A stretch of 64,000 nucleotides of DNA from Misgurnus anguillicaudatus (Eukaryota > Chordata > Actinopteri > Cypriniformes > Cobitidae): assembly GCF_027580225.2 (NCBI RefSeq), contig NC_073354.2, positions 11,567,501 to 11,631,500 on the forward strand. Direction: 5' to 3'. This document shows positions 43,001 to 52,000 of the stretch, one piece after another (within the stretch, counting starts at the first letter, position 1; the number at the start of each line of letters is the position of its first letter). The translations under genes and the position numbers were made by a program. The notes beneath the pieces were generated by a model. The model did no database searches, had not been told where the DNA came from, and saw only the letters and a list, made by a program, of their open reading frames with translations.

Positions 43001-46000
43001 ATTAGGCTTCACAGATGGTGTGCTAAGGACGTCGGCAATATGGCAACTAGACGGTAAGCTGTTTTAAACAACTTTGGTGAAGAAATGTGGATGTTAACTT
43101 CAGTTGTGCTTGACTTTTAAGCAGCATGTCTGTGGAAACGTCCGTAAACAGTTCGGGGGTATACGTACCTGTATAAAAAAAACCTTTCTGATTGGCCCGC
43201 CCGATCTGTCAGCGCAGTCTGACGTCATCCTTTCTAATGCCGGTAATCCTATATTTTTCATTCACACATAGCGCTTACCGGTAAATTACTGGTAATCTTA
43301 CAACCTGTCTTACGGGTAAATTGGGAGCACTGATTTACCGGAAAGGTTCTGTTCACACATGACATGTTAACTGCAATTTACCAGTAAATTACCAGTAAAG
43401 AATGTATGTGTGAAAGGGACTAATGTCATATGTCTGTGTAGTAAGGACAAACATACCAATATATCATCCTGACCTATGAATCACCTGATATTTGGTGGTA
43501 TATTTGACTTGTATAACAATTTCAGAATCTAGCAACAGCTTTGTCAAATGCATAATTTCTGCCCAAAAGTATTTTAAAAGTGTATTAAATTCAGCTAATC
43601 TATGGGCGCTTTTCAATTGCATAGTACCCCATGGTTTGGGTCACGTCGGGTCAGCTCACCTCACTTTGGCTTGGTTAGCTTTTCCATTGAGTTTAGTAAC
43701 ACTTCGGAGTGTGAGGGATTGTAGGCGTGTCGTTATATTTGTGCTGCCTACTGCTGTAACATCATACAAGTAAGAGCATTGTTGTACATTCCCATACATT
43801 TATTTATTTCTCAGTCCGCCACAAAATTAAAATTGACCACCACCACAAACAGATGTTTGCACATCGTATTTATGACTACCTCTGTGTCACATGACAGTTT
43901 CTGTACAAACGCCCGTGGCGTCAGTCGACGTGCTCCACTGAGCCTCATTTAAAGGAACAGTATGTACGAAATTTATGTAAATTAATCATAAAATGGCCCT
44001 GATATGTCACTATACATTAAGAAATCATTTTCATTTCAAATACTTATATCACTGATAACAGTGGTCCAGGCAGGATATTGTCATTTAAAAAGTGGCGTTG
44101 CAGCCCTCAACTGATGTTTATGTTGTCATTTTGTGTATTGGCCACCAGTTGTGTGATTGCAGTACCATTTTTAGCCACAAGTTTTGTGATTGCAATACCA
44201 GTTTTGGCCACAATCCTACATACTGTTCCTTTAAGTTGAATTTAAGCATATATGCGGACATGCGCGTCGCGAATGTGCCGCCACAAACTGCAAGTCTGGA
44301 AAAAAACTGTTATGGTGTCCCTGATTCTTAACCTGTGGATGTTTTTCACGCTAAAAGAGAGTTTGGGAACTTACAGCAAAGCACAGATGACAACAGATTT
44401 ACTCGAGACAGCGCAAGCTAGCATGAAGGTAAAGCTAATCTTTTACATTATAGCGATGGCGCTGGTAGTGACTATTCTCTCAGATCAATCAGTGACAGGG
44501 CTCGAAATTGCGACCATTTTGGTCGCATATGCGACCGAAATTTTATCTGTGCGACCTTAAAATATATTTGGGAGCATTTGTGCGACTGCCCATTTTGTTG
44601 TGACGCGAATTGATTGTGATCCTGCGTGCTGGCGCTGTCCCAGGTTCAGTGTTCTCTCCAACGATACATAACCAATCAAATTTCACCATTAAGTTCTTGC
44701 GTTTAATGAAGACCGCAGATTGGCTAATATGAACGTCAGTCATTCCTTGTTGCCGTGAAGCGCGGAAATGTGAAAAGACGAACGCGTCGCAGGCATGACG
44801 AGAGCGAGCCGATTACAGCCAAGGTTATTACTGTATTTTTTGACGACGATCCGGATTCAAATGTAACTCCACCACCGGAAAATACGAGTTGACGTTAAAC
44901 CTTTCAGAGAGAGTGGCTTAAAGATTTCGAGTGTCTCCGATATGAAAATGGAACTTACTGTGTTTACTGTAAATCCTGTAAAATGACGTTAATGGCGGAA
45001 TCAAAACATTTTAAGCGCCAGACGTACCTTGCTTAAACATGGCGAAAGTGCCAAAAAAATAAGACGTGTCATGAAAAATGTGTTTATTATTGATGGAGAC
45101 ACCGACCTGTCTGTCAAAGTGTGTTTGATGGTGTATGTGCGCATGCGCTGGTGAATGGACATTCGACAAACATCCTTGTGGTCCATGATGCTGTGGAATA
45201 CGACAATGCTGATGGTATGTTTTTGTTGTTTTTTTAAAAACATTGCCTATTTAGTAGTAGTAAAAGCATCCTGGTAATGCAGTTATCAATACCAATATAT
45301 ATTAGCCTTCTATATTAGGGTCACTTTTGTAATGTCACAATTAATCAGTGTTTTACGTGTGTGCTAGATTTTCTATGTAATCTTAATCATGTTACCTGTA
45401 ATTGTTAAATTATTATTGCTGCTATACTATTTCAACAGCATTTGGGTATTAAAATAAAATAGAAGCCCAACTTTTAAATGCTGGCCATAGGACGTGTAAA
45501 GCCCGGTGGTGGTGTTTTATTTTTAATAAAATAAATCTATTAACATTTACATTGTAGTTGTGGTGCTTTTTTATTTTTGGATGGATGGCCCTAAATTTTT
45601 GCTGGTGCTCCTAACTCTTTAAAGTTGGGAGCACCAGTGCTACCAAATAAAAAAGTTAATTTTGAGCCCTGCAGTGATCTACAGTGCTTTCTCATCACGT
45701 TTTGGTATCAGCTCGGCTCGTTTGGAACCCCGACCGAGGTGGTACAAAAAAAAAAAGTATTGGGCACTGCGTACTGAACCAGTGGAAAAGCCCCCAAATG
45801 AAAGCTAACCCGACCCTAACCAAACCAAACTGTGGGGTACTATGCAATGGAAAATCGCCATGTGTGTCAAATCTGCTTTCATGATTTCTAAATACCGATA
45901 TCAGCCATTGGATAACCTATATCTGTCAAATATCATAATCTGTATTTGACCCATCCTAACCAAACCAAAACATTGGCATAATAACATCTGTAATTGACAA

Positions 46001-49000
46001 AGGTGTTCTTAAAGCACTGAGATTTGAATGTAAAACAAGTAAATGCTTAAACTTATGGTTCTGCGGAAGGAAATCAATCTGTTCGTTTACGTGCAAGGCC
46101 TTTTAAAAGTACGCTGCCCAACAGTCTTCCCATCACTTTTTCCTTTCTAATCTCTCTCTTTCTCTGGGTCTGTCATTGTCTAAATAGCATTGCTGACTGA
46201 GCATTTAGCTGATTAAACATTTACAAGGCTGACCAGCGGAAAACAAACACGCTGACTTGTCTCACTCTCTCGGTTTACACTTCATCTTCCTTCCCTCTTC
46301 TCTCTGTCTCTCACTTTCAACTGCGCCATTAAGGGGATATAGATTTGTGAACCTCTAACGGAGTGTCGACAGGCTCGGCGGTAATCAAATATATTTGAAA
46401 TAGCTTTAAAACTGATGTATGCTTTATGTTTAAGCAATTCAATTAAGAAATTTGTCTTCTCTAATACCATGCCTAAAAATGATGCGCCTGCAGTTTCTGG
46501 AAAGTGTGTGTGTGTGGGTGTGTACCTGCGGGTGCTCCTTTTGGTTTAGAGGCTCAGCTGGGTCAGTAATGGTCTCAATGTCCTGTGCCGGTGTGTGGGA
46601 CTGATTCTCTGCATGTTCCTCCACATCAATGCTGAGAAACAAGTGAGAGGGAGATAGAGGGTAGATAACAGTGGATAGATACACAGTTGAAATGTAAAAT
46701 ATTAATTAATAATTTCTCTTTGTGCACTCAAAAAAAAAAAAAAAAAATTCAAAATGAACATTGAAGCATCGTGGATTTGGGGTGGATGAAGGACAATAAA
46801 TTAATAAAATAAATGGAAATGAAAATAATAAAATACATTGCTTGATAGGCCTGAAGCAGCTTCATTATGCGATTATCCAGCAATTACCAAGCCACCTGAT
46901 ATTACCCGGGTGCTTGATTTATCGTAATGTACAGCAACTTGCTGTTTACCTTTCAGGTGCTTAGTACTCACCTGGTAAGATTGGTACCAATGGGCTGGCT
47001 GAATGGGGGCACAGAGCCCACCTCACACTGACTGGCACTAGAGTTCTCTACAGGGGCATCAGCATGCGAAACGTCTAGTCCACTGAAGGAAAGAAATCAT
47101 ATTCTATTTACCGTGAGAATGGAGAGGGAGAGAAAAAGGGAGAGAGCAAGAGAGGGAGGAGGGAGAGAGAGCGCGCTGGCAAAACGAGACTTGAGGTCAG
47201 GATTGAAAGTTAATTTGCCAAGCTCCCGTGGTCCTGGTAAAGTGGTGCTTTGTTGACGCGAATGCGAAAAGTCCGGTCAAAAGCTAAAAGCAATATCGAA
47301 CTACAAGCTGACATCCATTCATGAATAGTGATGTTTTTGAAAGCTCCAAGGCTGGTCCAATGTGAAGTCCATAAAGCGAAAACATAAGTCAGTTCGATTT
47401 CAAGATCCACAAGTAAGTAAATCAATGAAACAATGAATGGATCATAAAAAAATTAAAAAGCTGAATAAATAAATAGTGAATAATGAAAGAAAATGATTGA
47501 AACTCCATTCTCCTTTCCTCTCTAACATGCGTGTGTGTACTCACCTGGAGGAGCTCTCGGAGGTCACTGAGGTAGATGAGGTTGATTCTGGACTCTTCTG
47601 GAGCTCGGCATCAGGTGTGGAGGACTCTTCCACCTGTGGGTCAGTCTGGGGAGGGGTAGGTTGCTCCTCTGTGGTAGTGGCCTGTGAAGCTTCAGGGTCT
47701 GGTTGGGACTGGGCCGAAGGAGGAGGCGTTTGGGGCTGTGCAAGTGTGGGTGTTTGATCTGGTTGTTGGAGGTTTTTGGGTTCTGATTGCTCCTTCTCCT
47801 CTTGCTGCTGCTCCTGCTGTTGTTCTTGTTGTTGTTCTTGATCAGAGAGGTCAGATTCAAGCTGAACCTGTGCCTCCTCCACCACCTCCTCTAGATTCAC
47901 AGTCTAAAACAACAGAAAATCAGATGCATAGTTAATACAAGAATATGAAAAACATCACACTGAGCTGTTATTAGTTCCACAGGAAAGCTGGCTGCACTTG
48001 CAATAACATCAAAACAAAAGAACATCACTGAGGTTTGGAAGTACACATAGTAAACTGTTAGGAAGTAAACATGAATAATGGTGGAGAATGTGGGTACCTG
48101 TTTGTGTTCTTTCTCTTGTGGGGCATGTTGCGATAGTGATAAGGCTTTCTCTAATTCTGCCTTCTCGGCCTCCAGCCCCACGTCGTATGATGACTGAATG
48201 TGTGTCGTGCTTTCCTCTTCAACCTAAATTGAAACAAAATCCCCAATGTTTTATATAAGTCTAAAATAAGAAAAGAAAAAGATTTTGTGGCCAGAAACAG
48301 GGCTTGGCCACAGCAAAAACAGCAGAGGTTTTACATTCTGTGGTACTGACTGATAATGAGAAACAGATTAGACCACATACAGCATATTAACTCATATTAA
48401 CACATACATCCGCCATTGACGAGTTAACTCGAAGCGAGAAAACGCTTTCTTGACAATGCAGAGTTTTTTCTGCAATCAGTATTTCCGTTATTATCCACCA
48501 GGTTGCGCTCTTAACCAACTTATAAAACTCAGAAGTAATCCCTTATATTAGGGCAAAGAGTTCAAACTCAGTGTATGTTTTGATCATAACTCTGAATCTG
48601 ATCTCTAACAAAAGTCCTTCACAAAAACTATATAGGTAAAGGTCTGATGTAACTTTTTTAAAGCAGAGGGTCTTCATTTGATATATTGTATGTTTATACA
48701 TAAAAAAAAGTCCCCCTGTGGTCAATAACTTGAATCACTTAAAACTCATCTTTGAACATCATAATAAAATATATAAAAGTTTTACCCGTCACAGTAATTA
48801 CTTAATGCTTTGAAACAAGTGCTGCCTCACAATTAATCGACTAAGCGACTAATCGTTTGCAGAATAAAAGTGTTTGTTTACATAATATATCTGGGTGTAA
48901 TGTGTATAATAATTTAGTATAAATGCACGCACGCATGTATATAATTAAAAAACATTTGCATGTCTATATACATGTTTATATATATATAAATTTAATTTTT

Positions 49001-52000
49001 TCATAAAATTATACATGTATGTGTGTGTATTTACATAAACAAATGTTCCGATTCCGATACCAGTAGCGGAAATGCGGTCGATACCACAAAAAAATCTGGC
49101 ATCGGAATCGGCGAGTACTTGAACCCATGTACCGATCTGATACCATTTTCTTACTAAACCTAGTTATGGCCGTTATAGCTAACGCTGCAAAGCGAAACTC
49201 ATTTCTTCTTCGCTGCTCTGAATGCGAACACCAGGAAGTTACCTCATGCGTGACGCAACCACTGTTTACTTACGGCTGCATGCTTTCATTTCGTTGCCGC
49301 TCTATGTCCGCTGTTAGTTAGTATTTCAGACTAATAAAACAAAACATCGACATGTCTCAACGGAATCCACGGACCCCCGACAGTCAGCACAGCACATCCA
49401 TAATTTCAAATCCGTTTACAAGACGAATGCTCTTGTTATGTTTAATATAAAGTTTACATTGCGTTGTAAAAATGATGAAATTATCTTCATACGTGCTTAA
49501 TTCATAATGATAACGTTTACACAAGCTTTTTTATTCTGCTATAATATATATTAACAATAATATGTGTCATTTTATATAGGCTACAAACTATAATTCTTGA
49601 CATGCACATTATCTGGTTCATGTTGGTCCAGTTTAATTCAGAGGACTCATTGGTTTGGTGTATTCATTTTAATTGTAAGCCTTAAAAAAGTAATTATTTT
49701 AGATGCAATTTTGTAATATTTAATAGCTTAAATTCTCTAATTTCTTCTAAAAACATTTAAAATCATCCCACATAATTCTACAGATTTGTCAAATTATTCT
49801 AAAACTAAAATACCCTTTCAGTGTACAGTGTTAGATTTGTGGCTCGTTTTCTCTTAGGAAAAATAAATATTACTGTCAAATGTCTTTCAGATAATAAAAA
49901 TACCCTAGTTCACTGTATGTATTTGTTAATGTTTTATACAGGAATAAGTCTGAAGCACACCATAAAACCGTTATATCCATTCATACAGGACTAGTAGTAT
50001 GTATAGCTGTATATTTTACAGATATACACCCAGGTATCGGATCGGTACTCGGTATCGGCCGATACCCTGAGCTAGGGGTGGGCGATAAACCGGTAGACAT
50101 AATTAACCGGTAGAAATTTGTCAACCGGTAGAGATTTTGGACTATCGTTTCTATCGAGGTTACGCGCTCACGTCACGCTCCTGTGCGCGTGCTCGCGAAA
50201 ACGTAACGTTTGTACACTTATTTAAGCACTGCAGTTTTAAAACAAGTTATTTTAAGCTATTGAAACACAGACAGCAGATCTGTATGCGTGCGTTCTTTAT
50301 GTGTGTCAGGAGCGGAAAAGTCGCGCAACCGCTGCTTTTTCTGTCTGTGAGGAGCGCGCAAGTCGCGCGACCGCTGCTCATTAAGCTCGTGAGCATTTTC
50401 CGCTTTATTGGCCTTAAATACACATATGCGTCAAAATTCCCGTCTTTGCAAGCATCCTCATAAACATGACCAGTTAGATCTTAAGAGAAAGTAAACAGCT
50501 AAAAGAGAAAGCGCATGTGTAACAGTGTTTTGGAGAGGGACTTTGGTCTTAAAGGGGAAGTTACCTAATTTTGCTCCTGTCTGTCACTCGTGTTAATCAA
50601 ACAGCATTGAGAGAAAATCTCTCACTGCTCCTGATTAAATCACTTTTCTACCTTAAATAAAAATATATATAGGCCTATACATACATGAATAATTTTTTAT
50701 TATCATTCTTATATCATTGACTGTTTATCTTTAGAGAGCTTGAGCTTTGTTTGTATTTATCTTCTTTCTATGCTTGTATATGTTTTTTTGTGAGAATTAT
50801 GAACATTTCTATGGTATTAAAGATTTAAACCTTATTAAAACATAAAAAAAACTCTACCGTGATACATATCGTTATCATGATATAAAATTAATCCTATCGT
50901 GATAGAAGATTTTGGTCATATCGCCCACCCCTACCCTGAGCCCAGGTATCGGAATCGGGAAGAGAAAAATGGTATCGGAACATCTCTATAAACAATCATT
51001 ATACACAGTACAAAAACATATACTTACTTAGTATGTAAACAAAAATGTATATTCTGCAAACGATTAGTTGTGACTAATCATGAGGCAGCACTATTTGAAA
51101 CAGCTTGAATGTAACGCTACACCACTCCATCATTTAGTATATGTGCATCTATGAATATGCGAATTAGCCCCTGCCTCCACTATTGCAGCACCTCGAACCA
51201 TAGATATATTATATGCAAATAGATGCTACATTCGGCAGTTTCATACACATAACTGCTACTAAGTCCAGTTTCACACAATGCATTTGTGCACTGCACATTT
51301 GCAGCACTAATCAGTCTATGTGGCATCTATTCATAATATCTATGCCTTGAACTACTGATCCACATGTAGTGATTGGTTTAAATGTTTGTGACGTAGACAA
51401 CAAGGCGATTTCCAACTGCGGGAATGAGATGGTTGCATATTTTAATGAGAAAATACTCAGCTATAGTGTTGAACGATGAATTTGCAAATGGTTTATCTTA
51501 AAGCATATTAAAACCCCCACAAAGACATAAAAACAAAAAAACTGATTTTCACCACGGGGGACTTTAAAAAAAACTACTTAATGTTATTGCTTTTCATCCT
51601 TGTCCTGCTGCAAGAAGTAAAGTCACAAGGGTTTAGATAGACATGATGAGGTAAGTTAATTAAGACAACTGTCATTCTTGGGTGAACTATTTCCTTACCG
51701 TAAGGAAAGTTGACAGAACAAGCTTGGTAACTTTGATAGTCTTTGCCCATGAAAGCTTACCTCAGTCAAGTTACACAAAGGTAAGAGAAAACATTTCTGA
51801 CATAAATCTATAGGTTACACTTTTATCTTTCAAAAGAAGATTGATTCTTTTTTGGGCCCCTGCCAGTATTTGTTTATATAGATTAGCCTGTTGAAAGGCA
51901 GAATGTCAACAGCAGTCATTAGTCTGAATAGGGAACTATTGCACAATTTACGGGACAATCCAGGAATGGAGTTTTGCAAGCTAACCAAGCCAGAGGTCAA

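Larger units (their letters stand above)
43605..45859. mobile_element. Outer DNA element containing two nested elements
   Basis: The left end 'ggcgcttttcaattgcatag' then 'taccccatggtttgggtc' is inverse to the right end 'ccaaactgtggggtactatg' then 'caatggaaaatcgcc'. About 800 bp of its own sequence remain once the insertions at 43953-44230 and 44496-45671 are set aside. The stretch 44252-44494 may be its own interior but has no recognisable product. Confidence 0.8.
42534..46525 (-). other. Large suco intron (4 kb) made mostly of transposons
   Basis: Contains an element at 42658-43421 and a composite at 43605-45859. The remainder, 45860-46525, has no clear feature apart from CA/GT-rich sequence next to the exon. 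Confidence 0.8.
48817..51093. mobile_element. Level-1 element of a nest, 8-bp TSD TTTGAAAC
   Basis: The left end 'aagtgctgcctcacaattaa' then 'aagcgactaatcgtttgcag' is inverse to the right end 'ctgcaaacgattagttgtga' then 'ctaatcatgaggcagcacta'. Exact 8-bp direct repeats TTTGAAAC lie at 48809-48816 and 51094-51101. Only about 330 bp are its own; the rest is the level-2 insertion. The 8-bp duplication points to hAT. Confidence 0.88.

Noticed and set aside
44252..44560. 102-codon plus-strand ORF
   Set aside because: Runs across the junction between the outer element and the nested hAT-like element, so it is a chance fusion frame.
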